From an uncultured Caryophanales bacterium (GTDB taxonomy: Bacteria; Bacillota_I; Bacilli_A; RF39; UBA660): a stretch of 64,000 bases of DNA. The stretch lies in the NCBI GenBank assembly GCA_946628005.1, contig CAMOWA010000001.1, positions 119,549-183,548 of the forward strand. Direction: 5' to 3'. The position numbers and the translations under genes were made by a program. The notes beneath the pieces were generated by a model. The model saw nothing but the letters and a program-made list of their open reading frames with translations. It was not told the origin of the DNA and did no database searches. Shown in pieces: positions 49,563 through 61,048 of the stretch (within the stretch, counting starts at the first letter, position 1; every line of letters starts with the position of its first letter).

Positions 49563-49844
49563 TCATTCAAGGTTTGCTTTTTCCAGACTAGAAATTGTTT
49601 TTTTTAAAATTTCTTTTTGTTCTAAAAAAATATTTTGAACTGATGATGGTAAACCTTCCATTTTCTTATTCCACTCTTCTTTGTACTCAGATGCATCTTC
49701 ACCATCCCATATTCCTCTTCCAGTATTTACAAGATCATTTATTATATTATTCATTTCGTTTAAACTAGATATTGCTTGTTCTTGAAGATGATCAATATTA
49801 TTTGTTTTTTCTTTTAATTTTTCCAAATCAATAGAATCTTTCAT
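49563..49844 (-). CDS. WXG100-like protein (WDG)
   Basis: GRGIWDGEDASEYKEEW central motif, 93 aa after AAGGGGATTGTT. Confidence 0.75.
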   Translation of the reverse strand: MKDSIDLEKLKEKTNNIDHLQEQAISSLNEMNNIINDLVNTGRGIWDGEDASEYKEEWNKKMEGLPSSVQNIFLEQKEILKKTISSLEKANLE

Positions 49845-49854
49845 AACAATCCCC

Positions 49855-50142
49855 TTAATCAAAGTAACTATTTATTTCTTTAGTTGAATCCTCTAGTAGA
49901 ATTTTTTTTTCATTTATTTTATCAATTAATCTATCTATAATAATTAAATCATTTAATAGTGACTGATATTTTTTTTCAAACACTATTTTATAATTTTCAT
50001 ATGTGTTTGTATCATCACTCTTCCAATATAGACTCAAGCTATCAATTAATTCTCGAAGGCTATCAATGCTTTCTCTAAATAAACTATATTTTTGTCTTAA
50101 ATCATTTTCTATTTTTTCTATTTCACTTAAAGAAAAGTTCAT
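49855..50142 (-). CDS. WXG100-like protein (WKS variant)
   Basis: SLYWKSDDTNTYENYK, 95 aa, paired with 49563..49844. Confidence 0.6.
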   Translation of the reverse strand: MNFSLSEIEKIENDLRQKYSLFRESIDSLRELIDSLSLYWKSDDTNTYENYKIVFEKKYQSLLNDLIIIDRLIDKINEKKILLEDSTKEINSYFD

Positions 50143-50200
50143 TTTAGCTCCTCCTTATATTAAAATAAAAACACCTTTCTATGGTGCTTACTCTTCAATT

Positions 50201-50277
50201 TGGTGACGAGTACGGAATTCGAATCCGTGAATGCTGCCGTGAAAGGGCAGTGTGTTAAGCCACTTCACCAACTCGCC
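50201..50277 (-). tRNA. tRNA-Glu (TTC)
   Basis: CTGCCCTTTCACGGCAG anticodon arm, CCA encoded. Confidence 0.93.
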
Positions 50278-50280
50278 ATA

Positions 50281-50358
50281 TGGCGCCCCAACTAGGACTT
50301 GAACCTAGGACCCCTTGATTAACAGTCAAGTGCTCTAACCGACTGAGCTATTGAGGCA
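50281..50358 (-). tRNA. tRNA-Asn (GTT)
   Basis: TTGACTGTTAATCAA anticodon arm, CCA encoded. Confidence 0.95.
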
Positions 50359-50363
50359 TATAA

Positions 50364-50440
<77 letters not shown>

Positions 50441-50644
50441 ATCTGCTTAGTACTAATACAATGTATCATATTTTTTTTATTTTTGCAAGTTGTTTTTTCT
50501 TTTTTTCAACTGCATTTATAGAATACTATACTTTTAATCATAAAGTCAACCCCTTTTTTTATTTTTTTATATTTCGATATTTTTTCAAAAAAATACTTGT
50601 CAACTATCCTAAATTGCGATAAAATATATTTGCAATTTGTAAAT

Positions 50645-50720
50645 GGGCTGTTAGCTCAGTTGGTAGAGCAACTGACTCTTAATCAGTGGGTCTAGGGTTC
50701 GAATCCCTAACAGCCCACCA
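50645..50720 (+). tRNA. tRNA-Lys (CTT)
   Basis: ACTGACTCTTAATCAGT anticodon arm, CCA encoded. Confidence 0.95.
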
Positions 50721-50799
50721 TTTATATTTATTTTACTAGCTATTTGCTAGTTTTTTTGTTAAAAAAAGAAATCAATTTTTTATATTGATTTCTTTTTTA

Positions 50800-52026
50800 C
50801 TATCTTAGTTTTCCTTTTACTCCTTTAGTTCCCTTTAATCCATTTGTAAAGCCTTTTAATATATTTGTTTCAAATGAATGAGTTTTGCTTGTTCTTTTTT
50901 TATAATCTTTTATTCCAATATTAATCATATCATCTAATACCTGACTAAAATTGGTGTTTTTAGCATCCCATAAATAAAATGCTAAGCTTCCTGGGATAGA
51001 ATTTATTTCATTAATATACACTTTATTATTTTCTTCATCAATCAAAAAATCTATTCTTGAATTACCCGAGCTGCCCAAAACTTTAAAGGCTTTCATTGCA
51101 ATATCTTCTATTTCTTTTCGCATTTTCTCATCTATTTCTGCTGGTATTTTTCTATTTGCTGATGCCATTCCTTTGGAAGTAGATTTTGTTGCTGCTTTTG
51201 TTGCTCCTTTAATTTTTCCATTTTTTCCATTTCCTATATATTTATCAGTATATGTTAAAAATTTATTTGCGGATAATACTTCTTCTATTTCACTAACTTT
51301 CTGGTTTTCATAATTACCTATTACTGCAATGTTTACTTCTTTTAATTTTTCAACTACTTCTTCAATTATTATTTTACTATCATACTGAATTGCTTCATCA
51401 ATTCCATCTTTAAGTTGTTGCTCATTTTGGCATACACTTATTCCTACACTCGATCCAGTGGTTGCTGGCTTAACGATTAACGGAAATTTCATTTTCTTTG
51501 CTTTTTCTAATATTTCTTCTTCATTCTGTTTATAATCTATATCATAAAACCAAATGTAATTCGTAATTGGTAGATTAGCACTTTTCCATACATCTTTCAT
51601 AAATGCTTTATCCTGACCAACTACACCTGCATAAACGTTAGGTCCAACATATGGAATTCCAATTGTTTGTAAATACCCTTGTAAAACTCCATCTTCTACA
51701 TTTGTTCCATGAGTAATTGGAAAAGCAATATCAATTTCTTTTACAATATTTTTGAATAAACCTTTCTTCTTTTGTAAAACATAACTTCCATTTTTGTAAT
51801 AAAGAACTACATTATCACTGTATTTTTTTATTAAGTCGAAGTCTTGATATACTTCTATGTCTTTTAACATATCTCCAGTATACCACTCTCTATCTTTTGT
51901 TATATAGATTGGAATAATATCATATTTTTCTTCATCCATTTTATTCATTGCTTGTATAGCGGAAATTATGCTTACTTCATGCTCAACTGTTTCTCCACCA
52001 AAAATAACCCCTACTCTAATTTTCAT
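50800..52026 (-). CDS. ddl: D-alanine--D-alanine ligase
   Basis: VIFGGETVEHEVSIISA, ATP-grasp, RIDFLIDEENNKVYINEINSIPGS. Confidence 0.92.
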   Translation of the reverse strand: MKIRVGVIFGGETVEHEVSIISAIQAMNKMDEEKYDIIPIYITKDREWYTGDMLKDIEVYQDFDLIKKYSDNVVLYYKNGSYVLQKKKGLFKNIVKEIDIAFPITHGTNVEDGVLQGYLQTIGIPYVGPNVYAGVVGQDKAFMKDVWKSANLPITNYIWFYDIDYKQNEEEILEKAKKMKFPLIVKPATTGSSVGISVCQNEQQLKDGIDEAIQYDSKIIIEEVVEKLKEVNIAVIGNYENQKVSEIEEVLSANKFLTYTDKYIGNGKNGKIKGATKAATKSTSKGMASANRKIPAEIDEKMRKEIEDIAMKAFKVLGSSGNSRIDFLIDEENNKVYINEINSIPGSLAFYLWDAKNTNFSQVLDDMINIGIKDYKKRTSKTHSFETNILKGFTNGLKGTKGVKGKLR

Positions 52027-52040
52027 ATATATTCACTCTC

Positions 52041-53657
52041 CTATTTTTCGTTATATGTGTCTGGTAAATCATTTTCAAATAATGCAAATACATCACTGTT
52101 ATTTGCTAAATTCCCAATAAAAGGATATGCTTCTCTTACGTCATTAAATACTATTATTTTTTCCTTATCAAATCCCTTTACTAATAACCCCTCTTTTATT
52201 GGTTTTGTTTTTTGTTCGCCTATTAAAATTGCATAGTCGGCTACTTCGGCTATTTGTTCTCCGAAAGTTTTATTATATTCATCTTCTTTGCTCCCTAATT
52301 CAATCATTCCTGGGGTAACGACTATTTTCATCCCTGGCATCATTCCAAGCACTTGAACGGCGTTCTTTGCCCCTACTGGATTAGAATTATATGCATCATC
52401 TATCATATAAAAATTGTTTAATTTTTTTAATTCTAGTCGATGTTCTACCGGTCTAACATTTTTAACCGCTTGTATTAAATCTTCTATTTCAATACCAAAT
52501 TCTCTTCCACAAGCTATTCCACTTAAAATATTATATACATTGTGATTTCCTAATAGTTTTGTTTCAAAAGAATACTTATTTTTGTCATTTTTAAAAGTTA
52601 TGTCAAATGTTGTTCCTTTGTTTGAACATTTAATATTTGTCGCTCGTACATCCACATTTTCAGAATTTATACCAATCCAAATTACTCTAACTTTATTTTT
52701 TAATTTATAGCTTACTTGTTTTGGATCATCAGCATTCAATATAGCAAATCCATCATGTGGCAATGATTCAATCAATTCAAATTTTCCTTGTACTATATTT
52801 TCTTCACTTCCAAAACTTTCTAAATGAGCAGTTCCAATTGTGGTTAATATTCCATACTTTGGTTTAACAAGTTTACATAGTCCTGCAATTTCTCCTTTTA
52901 CATAAGCTCCCATTTCAGCTATAAAAATATCAGTGAATTTGTCCATATTATTATTAATTGTCATTATTAATCCATTATATGTATTTAAATTTCTAGGTGT
53001 TGGAAGAGCATTATATTTTATATTTAATATATCTCCTAATATATTTTTACTACTAGTTTTGCCATAACTACCGGTAATACCTATTATTTTTAAATTTGGC
53101 ATACTCTTAAGTTTATTTTGGGCCTTGGTTTTATAATAGATATATACACCTTTTTCAATCGGAGTATTAATAATTTTAGCAATGAATACAACTATACTAT
53201 TTAAATAAGTCATAATACTTATTATACATAATATAATCCATATTTCTTTGTCAGAATTAATATGTAATCCTAGAAAAATAAAAGGTATAATAAATAAAAT
53301 GGATATTGTTGTAATCAATCTTTTTATTCTTGCTGTAATGACTAGTTTCTTTTTATTCTGATCATTTTTAATATTATTTTTCCATTTTATACCTAATATT
53401 ATATTTATTATTGATATAATAATAACTCCAATTATTGAAATTATTTTTAAATCATAAATTACAAATATCCCAATTAAAGATATGGCTATTGATATTAATT
53501 CATAATCTAAAAATGTTTTTATGTTCTTTTTTAACCACTTTAAGTAACGATTATTTTCGTTATATAGATTTTGTTGTAACATATGAAGATATCTTTTTGT
53601 TTTATATTTATTTACAAATATAAAAGATATTATAAAAATAAATAATGCAAGTATCAT
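52041..53657 (-). CDS. murF: MurF-like UDP-MurNAc-tripeptide D-Ala-D-Ala ligase
   Basis: GITGSYGKTSSKN, AEMGAYVKGEIA, DDAYNSNPVGAKNA; N-terminal TM segments. Confidence 0.88.
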   Translation of the reverse strand: MILALFIFIISFIFVNKYKTKRYLHMLQQNLYNENNRYLKWLKKNIKTFLDYELISIAISLIGIFVIYDLKIISIIGVIIISIINIILGIKWKNNIKNDQNKKKLVITARIKRLITTISILFIIPFIFLGLHINSDKEIWIILCIISIMTYLNSIVVFIAKIINTPIEKGVYIYYKTKAQNKLKSMPNLKIIGITGSYGKTSSKNILGDILNIKYNALPTPRNLNTYNGLIMTINNNMDKFTDIFIAEMGAYVKGEIAGLCKLVKPKYGILTTIGTAHLESFGSEENIVQGKFELIESLPHDGFAILNADDPKQVSYKLKNKVRVIWIGINSENVDVRATNIKCSNKGTTFDITFKNDKNKYSFETKLLGNHNVYNILSGIACGREFGIEIEDLIQAVKNVRPVEHRLELKKLNNFYMIDDAYNSNPVGAKNAVQVLGMMPGMKIVVTPGMIELGSKEDEYNKTFGEQIAEVADYAILIGEQKTKPIKEGLLVKGFDKEKIIVFNDVREAYPFIGNLANNSDVFALFENDLPDTYNEK

Positions 53658-53658
53658 T

Positions 53659-54387
53659 TTATTCCTCCTTTAAAAAACTATTTAAAATTGCTATTATTTG
53701 TGATAAATTTTCAAGATATGCATAATGTGTTCCAGGTAATACAATAAGAGCTGCATCTATCATGATTTTTTCTAATTCTTGGGCATCTTTTAGAGGAGCT
53801 TCTGTATCATTATTTCCCCATATTAATAAGGTTGGTTCTTCAATTTCTCTAGCATATTTTGACAAGTCTTCATTTACTACTTCTACTAATGTTTGTCTCA
53901 TGATAGGACTAGCCGCTTTATAATCTCTAGATCCGATATACTTTTTCATGTATTCTCCAAAAGAATTCAGTCCAGGAAGTCTTTTTAAAAATTTCAAAAT
54001 TTTAACACTTAATGATAAATTTTCTTTTATTCTTATACATGGACTACCAAATAAAACTAGTTTTTCGATAGGATTTTTAGATGAGTAATGAATTCCTACT
54101 CTACCACCAAATGAATGTCCCATTACTATAGGTTTTTTTATATTTAATTTCTTAATAAACTTTTCTAATAATAATGAATACTTTTCAATATTCCATTTTT
54201 CTTTTGGTTCTTCACTTTCTCCAAATCCTGGAAAATCTAATATTGTAATCTTAAAATCATTGCAAAGATTATCTCCAATCGGTTTCATCATTTCTATATT
54301 TTGTCCCCATCCATGCAACAATATAATATCTTTTCCTTCACCATATTGAATATAATTTATTTTTAATCCATCAATTGTTATTTTCAT
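53659..54387 (-). CDS. Alpha/beta hydrolase
   Basis: LLHGWGQN, GHSFGGRVG, catalytic His near C-terminus. Confidence 0.88.
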   Translation of the reverse strand: MKITIDGLKINYIQYGEGKDIILLHGWGQNIEMMKPIGDNLCNDFKITILDFPGFGESEEPKEKWNIEKYSLLLEKFIKKLNIKKPIVMGHSFGGRVGIHYSSKNPIEKLVLFGSPCIRIKENLSLSVKILKFLKRLPGLNSFGEYMKKYIGSRDYKAASPIMRQTLVEVVNEDLSKYAREIEEPTLLIWGNNDTEAPLKDAQELEKIMIDAALIVLPGTHYAYLENLSQIIAILNSFLKEE

Positions 54388-54408
54388 ATGTTATCCACCA
54401 CTTTTACA

Positions 54409-55203
54409 TTATTTTATTGTTTCTATTTTTTGTAAATAATACTCTGTTTCATTCTTTTCTTTAAATGTATATTGATATGTTTTCAATTTAGAACCAAATT
54501 TAGATAAAAGTTCTTTTTCACTTATTATACCATTTTTTAGAGTTAATTTACCTATATTTTTTGATTTTGAATTGTCAAAATACAAATTAACAGAATTTGC
54601 TAAAGATTTAGGTGATATATTTGTATACTCAATAAATACTTTTTTTTGTGTAACAATTATCTCATCACTTTTAATTTCAGTTTTTTCATTTAGTGATATA
54701 TATTTAGCTAAATTTCTATCAAAGGAAAGATTCGTATAATAAGCATATAGTCCTGTTGACTGATTATAGTCAAAAGCATAAAAATCATTGGCATTAATAG
54801 CTGAAACATTGTATGTTAATTGATCATTAAATAATTTTTTAAAATTATTCTTAATAATTTCTTCTGGTACATATGCTAATATCTTATTTACTTTCATTTC
54901 AGGCAATAAACTTAAGTATAAGGCTAATCCAATATCTATTTTAGATGCTTCAATTTTTTTTATATTATTTAGTGTTCCAAAATATGGAGATTGGGGATTA
55001 TCAAATGCATAATCTAATAATTGCATCTTATCTCGAATATTATATAAAGCATTTAAATTTATTTCCACATCATTTATTTTTGTTAATTTTTCGTTTTTCT
55101 CTTCTGGTTTATCTATTAGTTTATCATATACTATAAAGCCCCCTAAACCTAGTACCAATAAAATAAGAATTATAATTATTATATTTCCTTTTTTGTTATC
55201 CAT
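54409..55203 (-). CDS. Membrane-anchored hypothetical protein
   Basis: N-terminal TM MDNKKGNIIIIILILLVLGLGGF. Confidence 0.6.
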   Translation of the reverse strand: MDNKKGNIIIIILILLVLGLGGFIVYDKLIDKPEEKNEKLTKINDVEINLNALYNIRDKMQLLDYAFDNPQSPYFGTLNNIKKIEASKIDIGLALYLSLLPEMKVNKILAYVPEEIIKNNFKKLFNDQLTYNVSAINANDFYAFDYNQSTGLYAYYTNLSFDRNLAKYISLNEKTEIKSDEIIVTQKKVFIEYTNISPKSLANSVNLYFDNSKSKNIGKLTLKNGIISEKELLSKFGSKLKTYQYTFKEKNETEYYLQKIETIK

Positions 55204-55317
55204 AATTTCCCTCACTATTCTTATTTTTATTATATTGAATTATGGATGATTATTCAAGTTTTTTTATGCAATTAAAAAATAAAGAGTTTGATATTTTCAA
55301 AATCTTTATTTTATTTT

Positions 55318-55965
55318 TTATCTTAACAACATATTTTCATAATTATTAAAATCTAAATTGTTTACTATAATATCATTTGCATTATTATTAAAAAGAATTT
55401 GTTTTTGATTATTATATTTTTTTTCATACTCTTCAAATAATTCTTTAAATCTTTCATAATGGACTATTTCTCTTTGCCTTAACCATAAAAGAGGTCCAAT
55501 TACATCATTATCATCTGTTAAATCTATTAAGTTTTCATATACGGCTCTTGCTTTTTGTTCTGCTGCCATATCCTCTGATAAGTCTGCTAATGGATCTCCA
55601 GTTGTACCAAAGTAAGCAGTTGTAAAAGGTACTCCGTTTGCGTCGGTTGGAAATAATGCTTTTGCATGTTCTGCATAATGTGAATCAAGTCCGGCTTCTT
55701 TTATTTCTTCTAAAGTTGCATCTTTCATAAGTTGATATATCATTGTTTCAAGCATTTCTACATGTCCTAGCTCTTCTGTTCCAATATCATTTAAAAGAGC
55801 TTTTCCTTTTTCGTCTGGCATAGTTAATCTTTGATTTAAATATCGAAGTGCTGCACCTAATTCTCCGTTTGCTCCACCATACTGTGTTACTAAGTATTTT
55901 GCCATTCTAAGATCTTTCTTTTTTATGTTTATTGGATATTGTAATTTCTTTACATATTTATACAT
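55318..55965 (-). CDS. cotJC: CotJC-like spore coat manganese-catalase-fold protein
   Basis: MYKYVKKLQYPINIKKKDLRMAKYLVTQYGGANGELGAALRYLNQR..GTEELGHVEMLETMI. Confidence 0.9.
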   Translation of the reverse strand: MYKYVKKLQYPINIKKKDLRMAKYLVTQYGGANGELGAALRYLNQRLTMPDEKGKALLNDIGTEELGHVEMLETMIYQLMKDATLEEIKEAGLDSHYAEHAKALFPTDANGVPFTTAYFGTTGDPLADLSEDMAAEQKARAVYENLIDLTDDNDVIGPLLWLRQREIVHYERFKELFEEYEKKYNNQKQILFNNNANDIIVNNLDFNNYENMLLR

Positions 55966-56398
55966 TATATTCCTCCCATGGCCATGGTGATTTTATCCAG
56001 TTAAATTGATTATTTCCTATTTCTTCACTCATAGTTGTCAATGGCCCATATTTTTTTTCATATTCCATCATTAATTCTTCTTTTTTTTGAATATAGTCTT
56101 TATAAAGCATTAAAAGGCTTTGATTATTAGGATGAGTATCTAAATATAGATTTATATCATGAGCTGCAAAAGATATTGATTGAATATTAAATAGTAATTT
56201 TTCTTGTTCATTTCTGGGCTTTAAATTAGCTGGTTGGTAATTCTTATATTGATTATATAAACTCATAAACATATTGCCTTTTTCAAACCCGTCTTTTGGA
56301 TCAAATAAATTATCTTGACTATTTCTTGTTGAAACAAAGTAATTATTTTGGCCTCTGTTAGAGTACCAATCATAATTATAAAATTGATAGTTATTCAT
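55958..56398 (-). CDS. CotJB-like spore coat protein with CotJA-like N-terminal segment
   Basis: LFNIQSISFAAHDINLYLDTHPNNQ..YEKKYGPL..WPWEEY (CotJB); upstream DPKDGFEKGNMFMSLYNQYKNYQP resembles CotJA. Confidence 0.75.
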   Translation of the reverse strand: MNNYQFYNYDWYSNRGQNNYFVSTRNSQDNLFDPKDGFEKGNMFMSLYNQYKNYQPANLKPRNEQEKLLFNIQSISFAAHDINLYLDTHPNNQSLLMLYKDYIQKKEELMMEYEKKYGPLTTMSEEIGNNQFNWIKSPWPWEEYNV

Positions 56399-56530
56399 AA
56401 TGTCTCCCTTCATTTTAATTTATTCTATAGACGAATAACTGTATGGATAAATACCTATATTCTAGATTTTTTTTAAAAATAGCTTGTCAAAATGTCTATT
56501 ATTTGCTAGAATAAGGATGTATTTTGAAAT

Positions 56531-56607
56531 GGCGCCGTTGGTGAAGTGGTTAACACGCTGGTTTGTGGCACCAGTATGCATGAGTTCGATTCTCATACGA
56601 CGCCCCA
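56531..56607 (+). tRNA. tRNA-His (GTG)
   Basis: CTGGTTTGTGGCACCAG anticodon arm, encoded CCA; one C-A mismatch in acceptor stem as read. Confidence 0.9.
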
Positions 56608-56698
56608 TTTATGAAAATCGTCGAAATTTTTCGACTTACAGATAGACTCAATTGCTAAAATTGAGTTTTTTTGTGTTTAAGAAAGGAATGAGACGATT

Positions 56699-56980
56699 AT
56701 GATTAATGAAATCAGACAAGAAATCAATTTAAGCCCCGATTTAGAAAAGAAAATAAATTGGGCAGTCAAATATGCATCTATTAAGGTAAAGGTGCAGAAA
56801 GGAGCTTTAATTAGGCTAGAACCGACTAATATGGCTTATCTAGAACCACACAAGATAGAAATTAACAATAATGTTTTTCTATTTCTAAATGGTAAAGATT
56901 ACTTTTTTATCAATTCTTATGAGAACCAATTCCCTTTTTCGGAATTAAGCTCTCAACTAAAACAAGCATACTTGGGTTAA
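56699..56980 (+). CDS. Small hypothetical protein of mobile element
   Basis: 93 aa, between tRNA-His and recombinase. Confidence 0.55.
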   Translation: MINEIRQEINLSPDLEKKINWAVKYASIKVKVQKGALIRLEPTNMAYLEPHKIEINNNVFLFLNGKDYFFINSYENQFPFSELSSQLKQAYLG

Positions 56981-57059
56981 TACTATTGACTTTCATTTGC
57001 AAAATGATTATTATAAATAACCAATGAAAGAGGTATTCTCTAGAAATGGAGGTACATCA

Positions 57060-57112
57060 ATGAAGAAACAAAGAAAAAGAATATTGGAAAAAATTTATAA
57101 TGATAAACAAAT

Positions 57113-57137
<25 letters not shown>
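57060..57137 (+). CDS. Leader peptide MKKQRKRILEKIYNDKQMRVRSICS
   Basis: GGAGG SD; stop codon lies in the loop of a 16-bp terminator stem; promoter TTGACT-17-TATTAT upstream. Confidence 0.65.
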
Positions 57138-58996
<1,859 letters not shown>

Positions 58997-59125
58997 ATAA
59001 ATTGCGTGGCACGTTTTGTTTCGTAAGAAATGAAAGTGGCGATAGCAATTTCAAAAATGACTGATGAAGTTTTAGAAAGGATTCTCTATTACGAAGAAGT
59101 CATTAGTGAATTCTAAGGCGACTAG

Positions 59126-59205
59126 TCTTAGCTCCCACATTTTGATGAGACTTTAGGGATTGTCAAAATGTATAGGGAGTTAGATATTTTGACATAATCA
59201 AAATT
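59126..59205 (+). other. Candidate oriT for MobV relaxase
   Basis: Inverted repeats AGCTCCC-ac-ATTTTGA .. TCAAAAT-gtata-GGGAGTT and ATTTTGAcataaTCAAAAT directly upstream of relaxase gene. Confidence 0.4.
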
Positions 59206-59254
59206 GTCTAATCCTTTCAACACAAGAAAACTCTAAAATGGAAGGAGGAAATAT

Positions 59255-60568
59255 ATGGAACTTAGTTATTCATTCCACGTTGGAGTTGATAAAAATAAGT
59301 CATTACGAGGTAAACAATTAGCAAAAAATAGTAAGTATGAAAGCAAATCTCAAACCAATAATGCGATTCAAAATCAGGCTCAACTTACTAAAGCTGATAA
59401 ACACAATTTAAGAAAATATGAAAACAATTCTGAACAAATTGAAGTCATTGTTGGCACAAATAATTTGGTTGAAGATGTAAAAAATACTTACTTAGATTTG
59501 TTTGAAGAAGCTCGTATTGAGTTCAACTCTACTCAAAATAGAAAAGGCAGAATGATTAACAATTACTTCAAACACATTGCCGATGATAACAAACATGATC
59601 TTGCAGTTCCTATCATTTTAGAGATTGGAGATATGTATTTTTGGAATACTATCTCACTTGAAGACAAAAGAAAAATGACTCAAGTTTTTAAAAATCAAAT
59701 TAAAGATTTAGAAGAATTATTACCTAACTTTAGAATATCTAATGCAGTAATTCATTATGATGAATCTTCTCCTCATATGCATATTATGGGTGTCCCTTTT
59801 AAAGAAGGTAAAAAGAATGGTATGTCTCTTCAAGTTGGTAAAGCAACTGTCTTTACTAAAGATTCATTATTAAAAATTCAAGATACTATGAGAGAAAAAT
59901 GTATCAAAGAATTTAATGAAATGTACGAAGGAGATTATACCCTAAAACTAAAACAAGAAGGAAGAAATGAAGATATTAATGTAAATGATATGGCTCATTA
60001 TAGACAATCAACAAGAAATATTCAAAAGAGTCAAGAATCACTACAAAAATTAAATGATGACGCAGAAAAACTAAATGAAAAATCTGAAGAAGTTTATGAA
60101 TTAGTTAATAATCTAAAACAACAAACATTAAATAAAAACAACTTCACTATCTCAAAAGAAGCTATAGAAAAGATTAATGACTATATTGTAGATTCTAGAA
60201 AAAGCACTAAAAATATTCTTAATACTAATGAAATAACTAATATAGTTAATGAATATAAAGAAGACTTAGTTAATCATAAAAAAGAAGTTAGATATTATAA
60301 AGAACAACTAGAAGAAAAAGATAATAAGATTAAAGATTTAGATGAAAGCAATAAGAGTTTAGTAGAATCTAACTCTGCTCTAAAGAAAGAAAACTTGAGT
60401 TTAAAAGAATGGATGTCTGTCCTAAAAGATAAGATTTATAAAATTAAAACAATGTTATTAACTGAAGTAATTAATAAGATTATTCCTAAATCCTTTTTCG
60501 ACAAATTAGAAAATATGGGTCTATTCAAGATAGAAAGACCTAAGGAAAACGAAAGGACAAGAGAATAA
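59255..60568 (+). CDS. MobV/Pre-family relaxase
   Basis: N-terminal Mob_Pre-like region; NAVIHYDESSPHMHIMGVPF metal-binding motif; long coiled coil. Confidence 0.88.
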   Translation: MELSYSFHVGVDKNKSLRGKQLAKNSKYESKSQTNNAIQNQAQLTKADKHNLRKYENNSEQIEVIVGTNNLVEDVKNTYLDLFEEARIEFNSTQNRKGRMINNYFKHIADDNKHDLAVPIILEIGDMYFWNTISLEDKRKMTQVFKNQIKDLEELLPNFRISNAVIHYDESSPHMHIMGVPFKEGKKNGMSLQVGKATVFTKDSLLKIQDTMREKCIKEFNEMYEGDYTLKLKQEGRNEDINVNDMAHYRQSTRNIQKSQESLQKLNDDAEKLNEKSEEVYELVNNLKQQTLNKNNFTISKEAIEKINDYIVDSRKSTKNILNTNEITNIVNEYKEDLVNHKKEVRYYKEQLEEKDNKIKDLDESNKSLVESNSALKKENLSLKEWMSVLKDKIYKIKTMLLTEVINKIIPKSFFDKLENMGLFKIERPKENERTRE

Positions 60569-60573
60569 TTAAA

Positions 60574-60887
60574 ATGAAAAAATATGACATGTATAAGTTA
60601 ATTATGAAATATTTAACTTATAAGAATTTATCATTAAATGCTAAAGCTTTTTGAGTATTGTTTTATTCAATGATGAAATAACTCCTCAAGATGTTCAAAA
60701 GTATTGCACAGATGATGTGGAAACAATTAAGGATGTAATGTTAGAACTAAAGATTATGAAGTATATTAAACTAGATCCAGAAACTAATACTTTATTAGCA
60801 GGACCAGAGCCATATACTGAATGGAGTGAACCTATCATGAACGACTTAAAAAAAAGAGCAAAGAATAAAATTGATAAAGAACGATAA
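60574..60887 (+). pseudogene. Winged-helix replication/HTH-like protein split by a -1 frameshift at GCTTTTTGAG
   Basis: Frame 1 MKKYDMYKLIMKYLTYKNLSLNAKAF*; -1 frame continues LSIVLFNDEITPQDVQKYC..; together one coherent domain. Confidence 0.5.
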
Positions 60888-60938
60888 AACAAAAAGATGA
60901 AAATGGTAAACCCAAATTCATCTTTTTATATGTAAAAT

Positions 60939-61043
60939 TTAAATTCCTGATTTTCTTCTATTACATTCTCTACATAACATTTGGCAATTCTCAGGAGTTG
61001 TTTTACCACCTTCATGCCATGGAGTAATGTGATCTGCTTCCAA
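60939..61043 (-). pseudogene. C-terminal remnant of HNH endonuclease
   Basis: [33 protein letters not shown], not in the ORF track. Confidence 0.7.
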
Positions 61044-61048
61044 TATTA

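Noticed and set aside
56531-56607. tRNA-His as attB of the serine-recombinase element
   Set aside because: No duplicated tRNA-His 3-prime end found downstream in the window, and serine recombinases commonly use short cores; element boundaries left undefined
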